DNA of 64,000 bases from Sandaracinaceae bacterium (GCA_020633055.1 JACKEJ010000011.1:186001-250000), one strand, 5' to 3'; counted from the stretch's first letter, positions 34,520-43,655 are shown. A program made the numbers and translations. Notes: a model not told the origin generated them from the sequence alone.

Positions 34520-35536
34520 ATGCGATTCATGGGAGTCATCGTGATCGCCGCCGCAGCCGTTCTGGCAACGGGGTGTGCGACGCGGCGGCTTCGAAGCGCG
34601 TCCGCCGGGAGCGTCGGCTGCGCGCCGAGAGACATCGAGATCGGCAACACATCCCGCCGACTGACCGGCCGCACGTGGACCGCGGAGTGTCATGGCGCGG
34701 TCTATCAATGCAGCGGGTTGGGAACCGACGTGACCTGCTCGCCGCTCCGCGAGTCGGTCGCGTCGTCGGAGCGCCCCTCGTCGATGGGCGTGCCCTCGTC
34801 GGCAGGCGCCGCGGCGGACGCCCGCCGGCGCGAAGAGCTGCTCGAACGACAGGGTCCGGCGTTCGAGTTCGCGCGCGACGGAGAGCGACTTCGTGGTGTG
34901 CGCGCGACGTTCTCTCCACGAGGCGCACAGCTCGTCCTGACGTACGCCCCGGAGAGCGACCCACTCGTCGCGCTCTCGGTTCGCGGCCCGGACGGAGGCT
35001 CCCTCGACCGCTGCGAAAGTTTCACGTTGGAACGCGGGGGGAGCATGGTCCTCGTCGTTCGGCTGACGGAGGGAGCGGGACGAGTGGCCTTGGAGCCCCT
35101 GCTCGCGGAAGCGGCGCGCGAGCGAGGCACGACGGCGACCTTCTGTGGACTTCGCTGGCCGCTGCGAACGGCCGATGTCGTCGGATTCCAGCGCTTCGGC
35201 GAGCACGCCCACGAGGCGCTGTTGAACGCGCCAGAGGCGTCGCGCGACTTGGCGGCCGACGCCGAACCCGAGGTGCCATCGGTTGATGCGGTCAGCGCCG
35301 TGCGCGCGGCGCTGACCGAGCGGTCCACCTCGCTGCGCGCGTGCGCGGGAGCACGCCCTGGCCAGCCCGTCTCGGTGGAAGCCACCTGGGGTGTCGAGGG
35401 GGTGGTACACGTCGCCATACGGGGCAGTGACGATGCCGAGGAGCATGCGTGCGCAACCGCAGCGCTCTCGGAGTGGCGTGCTCCATCTGGCGCCGCCGGG
35501 CGCATCGTCCACGCCGTCGAGGACCCGCCACGCTGA
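34520..35536 (+). CDS. Lipoprotein of unknown function
   Basis: This 338-residue protein has a signal peptide ending VLATGC. The middle of the protein is beta-rich (LRGVRATFSPRGAQLVLTY). The C terminus (about 250-338) has the pattern VRAALTERSTSLRACAG...VSVEATWGVEGVV, similar to the TonB-C/AgmX-like 'sum of contributions' domains common in myxobacterial envelope proteins. No enzyme motif is seen. The preceding 150 bp are non-coding. Confidence 0.7.
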   Translation: MRFMGVIVIAAAAVLATGCATRRLRSASAGSVGCAPRDIEIGNTSRRLTGRTWTAECHGAVYQCSGLGTDVTCSPLRESVASSERPSSMGVPSSAGAAADARRREELLERQGPAFEFARDGERLRGVRATFSPRGAQLVLTYAPESDPLVALSVRGPDGGSLDRCESFTLERGGSMVLVVRLTEGAGRVALEPLLAEAARERGTTATFCGLRWPLRTADVVGFQRFGEHAHEALLNAPEASRDLAADAEPEVPSVDAVSAVRAALTERSTSLRACAGARPGQPVSVEATWGVEGVVHVAIRGSDDAEEHACATAALSEWRAPSGAAGRIVHAVEDPPR

Positions 35537-35603
35537 GCGGTTGGCCCAGCAGCCAGGCCGCCGCGCTCCCACCCCGCAGCTCGGCGGACGCCTCGGACGA
35601 CGA

Positions 35604-36032
35604 CTACATGCTCGAGGCGGGCACGCAGACGCCTGCTACGCATGAGTGGGGCGTCGATGACCCGCCCGAGCACGCCACCCCGTCGACGACGGGGAGGTAG
35701 CGGCACTCGGTCCCGCAATACGGCTCCACCCACAGACAGGGACGGCGAGGGCACTCGACGATGGCACCGCTACACGTACCGTCTGCGGCGCACGGCTGAT
35801 ATCGGGTACCTGCTGCGCTGACCGCGGACCAGCACCAACCTGGCGAGTCGTCCTCGAGGCAGGAAGGGCATGGCAGCGAAGGCTCGCTGCAGGCGCTCCC
35901 AAAGGCGTCCAACGTGCCCCCGTCGGCGGGTTCGTTGCCGCCGTCGGGAGGTTCGGCGCCCCCGTCGATCATGTGGGAGTTGGCGCACGATGACGCGAGG
36001 AGCAACAGCGACACAACGAGCACACGAACCAC
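35604..36032 (-). CDS. Small Cys-rich lipoprotein
   Basis: A 142-residue protein with the signal peptide VVSLLLLASSC, a short Gly/Asp/Pro linker and 16 or so cysteines in the mature part (CSEPSLPCPSCLEDDSPGWC, CAADGTCSGAIVECPRRPC). The Cys density suggests a disulfide-stabilised extracellular module. It is convergent with the lipoprotein gene at 34520-35536. The function is unknown. The 125 bp upstream to the OmpA fragment contain no gene. Confidence 0.65.
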   Translation of the reverse strand: MVRVLVVSLLLLASSCANSHMIDGGAEPPDGGNEPADGGTLDAFGSACSEPSLPCPSCLEDDSPGWCWSAVSAAGTRYQPCAADGTCSGAIVECPRRPCLWVEPYCGTECRYLPVVDGVACSGGSSTPHSCVAGVCVPASSM

Positions 36033-36158
36033 AGGCTCACCTCTTTCGCGGAATCGCCTGCGCGCGGGCCTCCACCTGGGTGTCGGTCTAGCACAGCCAA
36101 CGACACTCAGGGTATCTGGCGACGTCGCCCGGACACGACGGCCTCGCTGTGGAGACGT

Positions 36159-36502
36159 TCAGCGCGGCACGACGAGCAGCGCTTCGACCCGACGGTTCAC
36201 GCGGTCGGGGACGTCCTCCGACGCGCAGCGACTGCCCGCGCCACGCTGAACGAGGCGCTGCCGCGACACGCCCGCGCGCACGAGCGCGTCGATCACGGCC
36301 TCGGCGCGCGTGCAGCTGAGGGCGTCGTTGTGCGCGGCGCCGCCGTTGGGGTCCGCGTGGCCGACGATGAGCAATTGTCCGACCCCGCTGTTCTCTTCGA
36401 TCCGAACCGCCATCCGCGCGATGGCGGCGTCTGCCTGCGGGGGCGGCTCCGCGCTGTGTTCGCGAACTCCGCGATAGTCTCGAGCCCTGCCTCGTCACGC
36501 AT
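36159..36502 (-). pseudogene. OmpA C-terminal-like domain, frameshifted remnant
   Basis: The frame ending at 36159 encodes a good OmpA/MotB peptidoglycan-binding core (LLIVGHADPNGGAAHNDALS, RAEAVIDALVRAGVSRQRLV, NRRVEALL). Upstream it is blocked by a stop, but the natural continuation appears in a different frame (MRDEAGLETIAEFANTARS). The two join near 36445-36455 by a single-base shift. Either the gene is broken or the sequence has an error there. The domain would have been the C-terminal anchor of a larger envelope protein. Confidence 0.55.
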
Positions 36503-36572
36503 GGCCCGCGTGGCGTCGGTGCCACAGAAGGTCGAGTTTGGCAGCCGGAAGGAGCTCGATTCGACTCGGCGG

Positions 36573-37319
36573 TCAGGGGAGCGTGAAGGAGACTCGCCCC
36601 AGGTCAGGCCGCTCCGAGGGGCCACCGAGCTGCTGGTGCCAGTTCCTGCCCCAGCACTCCATGCGCTGACCCTCCCGCGCGCACGTGTGTGACCCGCGGA
36701 CCTCGAGAGCGTCGGCCGCAACGCGCACGCTGGCGGGCCCCGCGCACTCGGCCGGCTCCGCTTGCCAGTTCGCACCCCAACACACCACGTCGTCCGCCGT
36801 CTGGACACACGCGTGCTCGGCCCCCACGGCCAGCTCCTGGGCGCCGCTGACCCCAGACACCGTCGTGAAGCCAGACCCGTGGCCCGGAGGTGACCAACAG
36901 CCAGTCGTGCACGACACGCTTCCATCCGAGTGCAGGAGGCAGAGGAAGCTACGCCCGAGGCCGACCGCCACGGCTGCGTCCACACCAGGCACCTGCGTGG
37001 GGACGGTGGACTCGGCGCCGAAGAGGCGACCCGTCAACACCGGGTGGAAGCCCCAGCAGTGGAGCTCGCCCGTGTCGAGCAGCGCGCATGTCGCGCCGCC
37101 CACGGCCACCAGCGCGTCGACGGCGGAGGGGAGCGTCAGCTCTTCTCGGTCCACACCAAAGCCCGCACACCACACGCGCGTCGAGCGATCGGACCCGCAG
37201 AAGTGCGTGTGCCCGACGGCCAGGAGCTCGGTGCCGGGTTCCTCGAAGGTGCGCGTCCCTGAGGCCCCACGGTCGCTGTTCGTGCACCATGTCGAGCTGA
37301 CGTACGCTCCCTGGGCCAT
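36573..37319 (-). CDS. RCC1-like repeat protein, probably a fragment
   Basis: About 248 residues contain at least four RCC1-type repeats with the signature AVGxxHxC...W (LLAVGHTHFCGSDRSTRVWC, LVAVGGATCALLDTGELHCW, LAVGAEHACVQTADDVVCW). RCC1 propellers normally have seven such blades, so half is missing. No signal peptide is visible, although relatives are exported. The 5' end collides with the start of the MaoC-like gene: both ATGs share the CATG at 37317-37320. This supports loss of the true N-terminal part by rearrangement. The OmpA fragment follows 70 bp downstream on the same strand and may derive from the same gene region. Confidence 0.55.
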   Translation of the reverse strand: MAQGAYVSSTWCTNSDRGASGTRTFEEPGTELLAVGHTHFCGSDRSTRVWCAGFGVDREELTLPSAVDALVAVGGATCALLDTGELHCWGFHPVLTGRLFGAESTVPTQVPGVDAAVAVGLGRSFLCLLHSDGSVSCTTGCWSPPGHGSGFTTVSGVSGAQELAVGAEHACVQTADDVVCWGANWQAEPAECAGPASVRVAADALEVRGSHTCAREGQRMECWGRNWHQQLGGPSERPDLGRVSFTLP

Positions 37320-38172
37320 GCAGCACTCCTTCGCCGAGCTCCCGTCGTCACTCCCCGCGTACATCGGCATCCTCGGCCGTCCGCGTCAGTACCGCGGCGA
37401 GCCGCTGCCTACCATCGAGGCCAGCGTGGCGTCCGCCCGCTTCGACGCTGCGCGCCTCGATGCGTACCGCGCCCTCGTGCACGCGCCGCGAAACGGTCAG
37501 CTACCGCTCTTCGCCCCGCAGCTGCTGGCCGCGCCACTCCATCTGCGACTGCTCGCGGACCCGGCCTTCCCCTTCCCTGCCCTGGGGCTGGTCCACCTCA
37601 CGAACCGCATCGCGCTGCACGCCCCCATCCCGGAGGACGCGGCGCTCGCACTGAGCGCGCACGTCGCCGGCGTGTTGCCGCACCGGCTCGGACACGCGGT
37701 CACACTGCGCACGAGCGCGAGGCTCGTGGGCGAGGGCGCGGCCGTGTGGACGGCAGAGACCGTCGCGCTCGCCAGGAGGAAGGATGCAGCCGCAGAGCGG
37801 GGGCCGCGCGCGGCACGCGCCCCCGACACGCTCGACCTCACCGACGCGATCACGTTCGAGGTGCCCGAGCCCACCGGACGAGCGTACGCGCGCGTGGCAG
37901 GGGACCTGAACCCCATCCACCAGCACGCGCTCTTGGCGCGGCCGTTCGGGCTGCGGCGCGCCATCGTGCACGGCACCTTCACGGCGGCGCGGGCCATGAC
38001 CGCCCTCTGGCCGGACGCGGACACTCAGCCGGGTGAGGTGCTGGTGCACTTTCACGCGCCCGTGTTCCTGCCGTCACGGGTGCGCATGGGGCGGACCGAG
38101 GATGGCCTCGCCGTGTGCGACGCCGACACCGGCCGGGTGCAGGTGCGCGTCTCACGCAAGGGGCCCGCGTAG
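37318..38172 (+). CDS. MaoC-like hot-dog dehydratase
   Basis: The 284-residue protein has an N-terminal half without motifs and a C-terminal MaoC-like hydratase domain containing YARVAGDLNPIHQHALLA...RRAIVHGTF, where the Asp and His of the hydratase motif are present. Such proteins hydrate enoyl-CoA or enoyl-ACP, as in the R-specific hydratases of fatty acid or PHA metabolism and the dehydratase of actinobacterial FAS-II. It stands alone, with no fatty-acid genes beside it. Confidence 0.8.
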   Translation: MQHSFAELPSSLPAYIGILGRPRQYRGEPLPTIEASVASARFDAARLDAYRALVHAPRNGQLPLFAPQLLAAPLHLRLLADPAFPFPALGLVHLTNRIALHAPIPEDAALALSAHVAGVLPHRLGHAVTLRTSARLVGEGAAVWTAETVALARRKDAAAERGPRAARAPDTLDLTDAITFEVPEPTGRAYARVAGDLNPIHQHALLARPFGLRRAIVHGTFTAARAMTALWPDADTQPGEVLVHFHAPVFLPSRVRMGRTEDGLAVCDADTGRVQVRVSRKGPA

Positions 38173-38177
38173 CGGCC

Positions 38178-38375
38178 CGCGCGCTGACGGCGTGCGGACC
38201 TCCCGACGCGCCGTCGAATGAGGTCGAGGTGGTACGGCGAGCAGGCGTGGAGCTCCTCGACCCCAGTCCGGTGCTGATGGGCGGCGCGCCGGATCTCGTG
38301 AGTTCGGGGACGGTCGCGTCCAACGGCGCGTTCACGCTCAGCGACATCCCCGTGGAGCTCCGCGCCAACCCCTAG
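38178..38375 (+). pseudogene. Possible lipoprotein fragment
   Basis: A frame that follows the MaoC-like gene reads ...RALTACGPPDAPSNEVEVV..., like the end of a signal peptide plus mature start, but it has no start codon outside the upstream gene and stops after ~65 residues. It may be debris of an old lipoprotein gene. Weak evidence. Confidence 0.2.
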
Positions 38376-38393
38376 CGGTCCGTTCTCGAACTG

Positions 38394-38699
38394 TTAGAGG
38401 TAGCAGAGGTCGGTGTCGAACTCGCAGTCGGTACAGCGCAGCGTCCCCCCCGCGTAGCCCAGGGCTACGCAATCGAAACCCACGAGGTTGTTCCCCTCGC
38501 ACTGCTCACCGTCGTCGAGCACCTCGTCCCCACAGGTTGGACCACCCAAGTCGACGCCCGTGTCCAGACCGGCGTCGGGGCCCGCGTCCGGGCCGACGTC
38601 CATGTCGGCATCGGAGCTGGCGTCAGGACCCGCTTCCATGCCGGCGTCGGTGCTCGCATCCGCGCTGGCGTGCGAATTGGCGTCCGTGTGCCGACCACG
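38394..38699 (-). pseudogene. Asp/Ala-linker Cys-rich lipoprotein, lacking its signal peptide
   Basis: The frame encodes a long Asp/Ala/Gly linker (ASTDAGMEAGPDASSDADMD ...) and a C-terminal Cys-rich module CGDEVLDDGEQCEGNNLVG...CTDCEFDTDLC. That module is the myxobacterial 'DUF4215-like' CGNGVLDPGEQC repeat. A stop codon lies upstream, and no lipobox is in frame. A LSAC-like sequence is in a neighbouring frame around 38715. The gene is probably frameshifted, or the visible ATG at 38639 makes a cytosolic stub. Confidence 0.45.
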
Positions 38700-38733
38700 G
38701 TAGCGGGACAGTCACAGGCTGAGAGTTCGCGAG

Positions 38734-40281
38734 CTAGTCCGCACCCTGCTCGATGCAGTAGAGCCGCGCGGGGTGGTAGCAGTACACGCCAAGGCCGTTG
38801 CCGAGGTCGGACCACGTGGTGTTGATGGCGCCCGTGTTCCCCGTCGCCCCGCGCCCGGTGCTGCTGTCGGTCCAGCCCGCGCAGTGCAGCCCGACGGGCA
38901 AGCCGGCCGCGGTGCTTCCAGTCCACGCGAACTCGGCCGCCACGCCTTCGTAGCGGTCGCGCACCTGACCGAACTCCGTGGTTCCGAGCGTGCGCTCCAG
39001 CGTCCCGTCCGTGAGGTCTGCCCAGTTGGCCGCGACGGGCTCCGCGACGTTGTTCCACACGCGGTAGTAGGGACCCGCGAAGTGCTCCAGCCGCGACGCG
39101 GCGCTGGTGACTCCGTCGCTCAGCCACGCGCGGTAGGCGCCGCTCAGGTTCGCCGCCTGGGCCCGAGCTTGGCAGATGGCGTCCGCGGCGGCGAGGCCAC
39201 CGAAGTCGGAGGCGTGCAGGGTCGAGGTGACGAAGACGCGCCGGGCAGTCGTACAGGTCCCCATCAGGCAGGCCGCCCCCGGCGCGCACTCCGTGTTGTT
39301 GGTGCACGTAGCCAGGCACAGAGGCGCCTGCGTGGCGCAGCGGTAGGGCGCGCAGTCGGCGACGGCGCCTGGCAGAAACTGCTCCACGCACGCCGCCGAG
39401 TCACCGGAGCACACGTCGGTCACGTCGCACGCGTTGACGGCGTCCCGGCATGGCGTCTGCGCCGGCACGAACGCGTTCGAGGGACATCCATTGGAGCTGC
39501 CGGTGCACACCTCAGTCAGGTCGCAGGGGCCCGCCGCGGCGCGACACACCGTCGCGGCGGGGAGCACGGCGTCCGACGGACAAGCGGCGGACCCTCCGGT
39601 GCACGTCTCCTCCACGTCGCAAGCTCCGGCGGCCGCGCGGCACACCGTGCTCGCGTCCGCGAGGCGGTCCTCTGGGCACTCCGGCGCCACGCCGTCGCAG
39701 ACCTCTTCGACGTCGCAGGCGCCCGCCCCCGCTCGGCAGGTCGTTCCGGAGGTCACGAAGGCATCCTCCGGGCACGTGCTCCCGAGGCCGTCACAGACCT
39801 CCTGCACGTCGCAGGCTCCGCTCGCTGCTCGGCAGACAATCCCTTGGGCGCTCACGGCGCACGCGCCACCACCGTCGCACATCCCCGTCCCGCACGGGCC
39901 CGCGGCGCATTCGTCGTCCGGGTCTTCCCCCGCGCTCACCGGCGCGCAGACGCCATCCGCTTCGCCGGTCGAGACGCTCGCGCAGGCCTCACACGTTCCG
40001 TCGCACGTCGTCTCGCAACAGACGCCGTCCACACAGTGACCCGTCGCGCACACCGAGGATGCATCGCAGGCGCTGCCCACCGATAGATCCCCCATCGCCC
40101 CGTCCAGCGGGAGCGCAACGTCTGGCCCCGCGTCGGGCGCACTGGCGCCTGCGTCGCCGCCATTCGGCGCAGAGCCGCAGCCACCGACGAGGGTGGCGAC
40201 GCTCAGCGCGAGAGAGAGGGCGGCGAGGAAGGCGAGGGAGGGCGACCGGCGAAGAGAAGAACGGATCAGAAGACGAGACAT
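38734..40281 (-). CDS. Cys-rich repeat lipoprotein with C-terminal DUF1554-like domain
   Basis: A 515-residue protein with a signal peptide ending TLVGGC. After an Asp/Ala linker come repeated ~40-residue Cys modules (GACDVQEVCDGLGSTCPED, GACDVEEVCDGVAPECPED, GACDVEETCTGGSAACPSD), an array common in myxobacterial surface proteins. The C-terminal ~170 residues (RVFVTSTLHASDFGGLAAAD...GLHCAGWTDSS...YCYHPARLYCIEQ) look like the endostatin/C-lectin-like DUF1554 domain. It probably acts at the cell surface in binding or adhesion. No enzyme motif is seen. Confidence 0.8.
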   Translation of the reverse strand: MSRLLIRSSLRRSPSLAFLAALSLALSVATLVGGCGSAPNGGDAGASAPDAGPDVALPLDGAMGDLSVGSACDASSVCATGHCVDGVCCETTCDGTCEACASVSTGEADGVCAPVSAGEDPDDECAAGPCGTGMCDGGGACAVSAQGIVCRAASGACDVQEVCDGLGSTCPEDAFVTSGTTCRAGAGACDVEEVCDGVAPECPEDRLADASTVCRAAAGACDVEETCTGGSAACPSDAVLPAATVCRAAAGPCDLTEVCTGSSNGCPSNAFVPAQTPCRDAVNACDVTDVCSGDSAACVEQFLPGAVADCAPYRCATQAPLCLATCTNNTECAPGAACLMGTCTTARRVFVTSTLHASDFGGLAAADAICQARAQAANLSGAYRAWLSDGVTSAASRLEHFAGPYYRVWNNVAEPVAANWADLTDGTLERTLGTTEFGQVRDRYEGVAAEFAWTGSTAAGLPVGLHCAGWTDSSTGRGATGNTGAINTTWSDLGNGLGVYCYHPARLYCIEQGAD

Positions 40282-40365
40282 GCAGCACCTCGGGGCAGCG
40301 CGAGGGGTCGACCCCCTGCGCTCCCCTTCCGTGTGCGTCGCACCCGTCGCTCGTCAGAGATTCGC

Positions 40366-41634
40366 TCAGGCGTCGTCGTCGAGGTCGTCGAACGAGTCGG
40401 GGCCGCCGTCCAGGTCGCGGCGACCGAGCTCTCGGTGGATGCACCCAAGAGCGCCCAGCATCATCTCGCGCACGATGCGGGCGACCGGCTGCACGGAGCG
40501 GATCTTGCACGCGCTGGTCCCCGCCGGAAGACCGAGCCGCTCGAAGTCCGCGTCGGTGGTGTCGCGCGTCGGGGGCAGCGCGCTGAAGGCAGGCATCGGC
40601 ACACCCGGGGTCTCGAGCACCGTGCCTGGGAACAACGTGGTGAACCCGATGGGGGCGCTGTAGTCGGGCGGCAGCTCGCACAGCACGTCCTGCGCGTCGA
40701 TGTTGTCCTGCACGGCCTGGTTGCGCAGCACGCGGTAGGGCTCGCACGGCAGCTCGGGACCGAACAGCTTGGTCACGACGGTGTCGTCACGACGACGGCT
40801 CTGCACCACGCGCTGCTTGTACTCCGGGTGCGCGTAGGACTCGGTCGACGCCAATAGACGCGTCCCGACCCACACGCCGTCTGCGCCGTGCGCCAACGCT
40901 CGGGCGACGTCCAGTCCCGTCGCGATGCCGCCCGCGGCAAGGATCAGCGTGTGCCGGGGCGTCGCGCGTCGGAGCTCGCGCAGCAGTCGGCGCAGCGGGG
41001 TCGTGCTCTTCGAGTGGCCCCCAGCCTCGCTGCCCTGCGCGATCAAGCCGTCCACGCCCACGGCGAGCGCGGCCTGTGCCGTCGGCACGGAGTGCACCTG
41101 GGCCCACACGTCCATGCCTGCAGCCTGCAGGGCGCTGACCCACGCCGCAGGTGGCGTCTCGAAGTGGAACACCACGACCGCGATGGGGGCTCCTGCCTGT
41201 TTCGCGGCGACCGCGGCGTCGATGTGGCCTTCGACCGTGATCTCACCGAGCGCGTCCGACCCCGCGAGGAAGAAGTCGACACCGAACGGCTTGTCGGTCA
41301 GCGCCATGATCTGGTCCACGCGCTGCTGGAACACGGGCGGAGGTTCGGGTGCGACGCCGAGCACGCCGAGCCCCCCCGCGTTGCTGACGGCGGCGACCAG
41401 CTCCGGAAGCGCCAGGAAGCCCATCCCCGCGCCGACGAAGGGGTGACGCAGTCGGCAGCGCACGGTGAGGTCCGTTCGGAGCTCGCCCTCGGCCACCCCG
41501 ATGGGCTCGTGGCCGCCCTCGCCCAGGCTCCCGCAGCCGACCAGCGTCCCGACGCCCGCCGCGCCGATCATCTGCATCAGCCGTCGCCTTCCAACCATGA
41601 AATCGCTGGATCCATCTCGACGCTCATCATCCAT
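40366..41634 (-). CDS. Exported nitronate monooxygenase-like flavoprotein
   Basis: The C-terminal ~350 residues form an NMO/FabK-like TIM barrel: HPFVGAGMGFLALPELVAAV, DGLIAQGSEAGGHSKST, LILAAGGIATGLDVARAL, ADGVWVGTRLLAS. These flavoproteins oxidise nitronates or related compounds and are normally cytoplasmic. Here a Tat-like motif (GRRRLMQMIGAAGVG) and a Cys (GTLVGCGSLG) precede the domain, so it appears to be exported with its FMN bound and perhaps lipid-anchored. The long C-terminal Asp-rich tail is unusual. It faces a palindrome-rich intergenic region. Confidence 0.75.
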   Translation of the reverse strand: MDDERRDGSSDFMVGRRRLMQMIGAAGVGTLVGCGSLGEGGHEPIGVAEGELRTDLTVRCRLRHPFVGAGMGFLALPELVAAVSNAGGLGVLGVAPEPPPVFQQRVDQIMALTDKPFGVDFFLAGSDALGEITVEGHIDAAVAAKQAGAPIAVVVFHFETPPAAWVSALQAAGMDVWAQVHSVPTAQAALAVGVDGLIAQGSEAGGHSKSTTPLRRLLRELRRATPRHTLILAAGGIATGLDVARALAHGADGVWVGTRLLASTESYAHPEYKQRVVQSRRRDDTVVTKLFGPELPCEPYRVLRNQAVQDNIDAQDVLCELPPDYSAPIGFTTLFPGTVLETPGVPMPAFSALPPTRDTTDADFERLGLPAGTSACKIRSVQPVARIVREMMLGALGCIHRELGRRDLDGGPDSFDDLDDDA

Positions 41635-41981
41635 ACTCGACCTCCGATTCAGACAACACTCCGCCGTCTCCGACGGCCATCATCAACCGGCAGACATGGT
41701 GTGCAATGTTTGTTCACAGACTAGGTGAACGCCCGGGTCACGTCTTGACGTGACGCGCAAAGGTGATGCTCAGGTGGCGCAACGAGCCGACGGCCGACGC
41801 GTCCACGAACAGGGTCACACCCGACCATACAAGTGAGATTTATGTATGTTTTGAGGGCTTTCGGAGTTGATCCCACGCTCCGCGTCACGGCAGTATCGAC
41901 GCCGCCGGGTCATCTCGCTCATGCGGCGGGCGAGCCGGACACCCGCGCGGCAGATCGACGAACGACTCAAAAGGGGTGACA
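41635..41981. promoter_or_regulatory. Divergent regulatory region with two adjacent palindromes
   Basis: This region separates the exported NMO gene from the conserved hypothetical gene. GTTCAC-N7-GTGAAC lies at 41712-41730 and GTCACGTC-TT-GACGTGAC at 41737-41754, both perfect. They are centred about 25 bp apart and could bind two dimers of one regulator. An AT-rich patch at 41828-41860 may hold the plus-strand promoter, and AAGGGGTG at 41971-41978 is the ribosome-binding site of the gene at 41982. The nearby AraC regulator (42595-43506) is a candidate, although AraC sites are usually direct repeats. Confidence 0.5.
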
Positions 41982-42575
41982 ATGGAGATCAACAACTTCG
42001 ATGGAATTGAGATTGATGGACGCAACGTCAAGAACATCGTCGACGCTTTCAAGCTCTTCCCCGAGTTGGGCTTGCGATCGTTTCGAAGCCGACAGATCGG
42101 TCGCTTCGACGGAGACGGCAACCTGATCCTGGACGCGCGGGGCTGGTACCCGCTCTCCCCGTGGCTCGAGGCGTTCCACGAGATCGCGGAGCAGGTGGGC
42201 GCCAGCAAGATGTTCGAGATCGGGAAGAGCGTGCCGAAGAACTCGCCGTTCCCACCGGGCATCGACGACATCCACTCGGCCATGGAGTCGGTCAACGTCG
42301 CGTACCACCTCAACCATCGGAAGGACGGCCGCGTGATGTTCGACCTCGCGCGCGGCACGTTCGAAGACGGGATCGGCCACTACGCCTGCCGCCCGCGCCC
42401 CAACGGACGGGAGATCGTGATGGAGTGCGAGAACCCCTACCCCTGCGACATGGACCGCGGGCTCCTGACCACCCTGGCGCGCCGCTTCCGCCCGAACGCG
42501 GTGTTCGAGCACCTCCACGAGAATGTCTGCCGCAAGAAGGGACACTCGCGCTGCACCTACGCGGTGCGCTGGTAG
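41982..42575 (+). CDS. Conserved hypothetical protein
   Basis: This 197-residue protein starts at ATG with an excellent AAGGGGTG ribosome-binding site; an upstream GTG in frame is less likely. No signal peptide is present. The C-terminal third has a striking Cys/His/Tyr pattern (GHYACRPRPNGREIVMECEN, YPCDMDRGLLTTLARRF, HENVCRKKGHSRCTYAVRW) that could bind metal or heme. I cannot name the family with confidence. It lies between the exported NMO and an AraC regulator and is convergent with the latter (19 bp apart). Confidence 0.7.
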   Translation: MEINNFDGIEIDGRNVKNIVDAFKLFPELGLRSFRSRQIGRFDGDGNLILDARGWYPLSPWLEAFHEIAEQVGASKMFEIGKSVPKNSPFPPGIDDIHSAMESVNVAYHLNHRKDGRVMFDLARGTFEDGIGHYACRPRPNGREIVMECENPYPCDMDRGLLTTLARRFRPNAVFEHLHENVCRKKGHSRCTYAVRW

Positions 42576-42594
42576 ACGTCGCGAGGCGTCGGAC

Positions 42595-43506
42595 TCACTC
42601 GCTGCGGTACGCCGACGCCGTGCTCCCCGTCTCTCGGCGGAACGCCCGGCTGAACGTCGTCGCGTCGGAGAAACCCACGCGTAGGGCGATGTCCAGGACG
42701 GGGACCAGGCGCCACGCCGGGTCGCGCAAGAGCAGCTGCGCGCGCTCCACGCGACGCCGGCGAACACGGCCGGAAAAGGACTCTCCCAGCCGCTGCATGC
42801 AGTACTGGATGGCGCGACGCGACGCCCCGAGCCCGCGGGCCGCCATGTCGAGGTCCAGCTGCGGGTCGGTGAGGTGTTGCTCGAGCCACACCAGCAGCCG
42901 CGCCTCGAGGTCGTCCGGCACGTTGGGCAGCTGCTTGAAGCTCGCCTGCACCAGCGCCAGCAGCTGCTCCTCGGCCGTGAGTGCGTCGGAGGGGTCCAGC
43001 TCGCCGCTCGCCGCGATGGTGTCCACCATGGCGACCAACATGCGAGGCACGACCCCCGTGACGGGCAGCGCGGTGGCCGCCAACATGTCGGGGTCGCGCT
43101 TGGCGCGCGGCACGAACTCGTCTGGGATGTAGAGCGAGAGCTGCTCGAACGGCGTGGGAAAGCGGAACGCGAACTCGCTCGCGGCGTGGACGAACGCGGC
43201 CTGCCCGACATCGAGCAAGACGCGCTTGCCACGTTGCTCGATGACCCCGCGACCACGCAGCTGGATGTTCAAGAAGTAGCCGTGTTGGCCCGAGTCGCGC
43301 ACGGAACGCGCGCCACGCAGGACGTTCTGCGGCGACCCCGCGATGCGACCGACCTTGAGCGCCGCCGTGTCGCAGGTCCGTATCGCACCCTCGAACGGCC
43401 CGGGGCTCAGCGGCTCGACATCCATCTCGAAGTAGGCCCGCCGGAGACCGTCGCGGTAGCCCTCGACGCGCTCGCCGAAGCGGAGACCCTCGCTCGAGAA
43501 TTCCAT
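42595..43506 (-). CDS. AraC-family transcriptional regulator
   Basis: The 303-residue protein has an N-terminal AraC_binding_2-type sensor domain (residues ~20-170, with VRDSGQHGYFLNIQLRGRG). The C-terminal AraC double helix-turn-helix (~205-303) contains LGASRRAIQYCMQRLGESF and the conserved RVGFSDATTFSRAFRRETG. The start ATG at 43506 is preferred over longer forms that extend toward the divergent radical-SAM gene (starts 150 bp apart). Likely targets are the divergent or convergent neighbours. Confidence 0.88.
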   Translation of the reverse strand: MEFSSEGLRFGERVEGYRDGLRRAYFEMDVEPLSPGPFEGAIRTCDTAALKVGRIAGSPQNVLRGARSVRDSGQHGYFLNIQLRGRGVIEQRGKRVLLDVGQAAFVHAASEFAFRFPTPFEQLSLYIPDEFVPRAKRDPDMLAATALPVTGVVPRMLVAMVDTIAASGELDPSDALTAEEQLLALVQASFKQLPNVPDDLEARLLVWLEQHLTDPQLDLDMAARGLGASRRAIQYCMQRLGESFSGRVRRRRVERAQLLLRDPAWRLVPVLDIALRVGFSDATTFSRAFRRETGSTASAYRSE

Positions 43507-43655
43507 CGGCGGCAGGCTACCACGAGCCGACGTTCTTTCGCGGGTTGCTGGTCGTCCGTCGCGCGCGTCCTCCGACGCGGACACAGACGTCTCCGCGTGC
43601 TCGCGCGAGGCCGGTTGACAGCGGTGGCCGCCCACCGCACACAAATCGGATTCCC

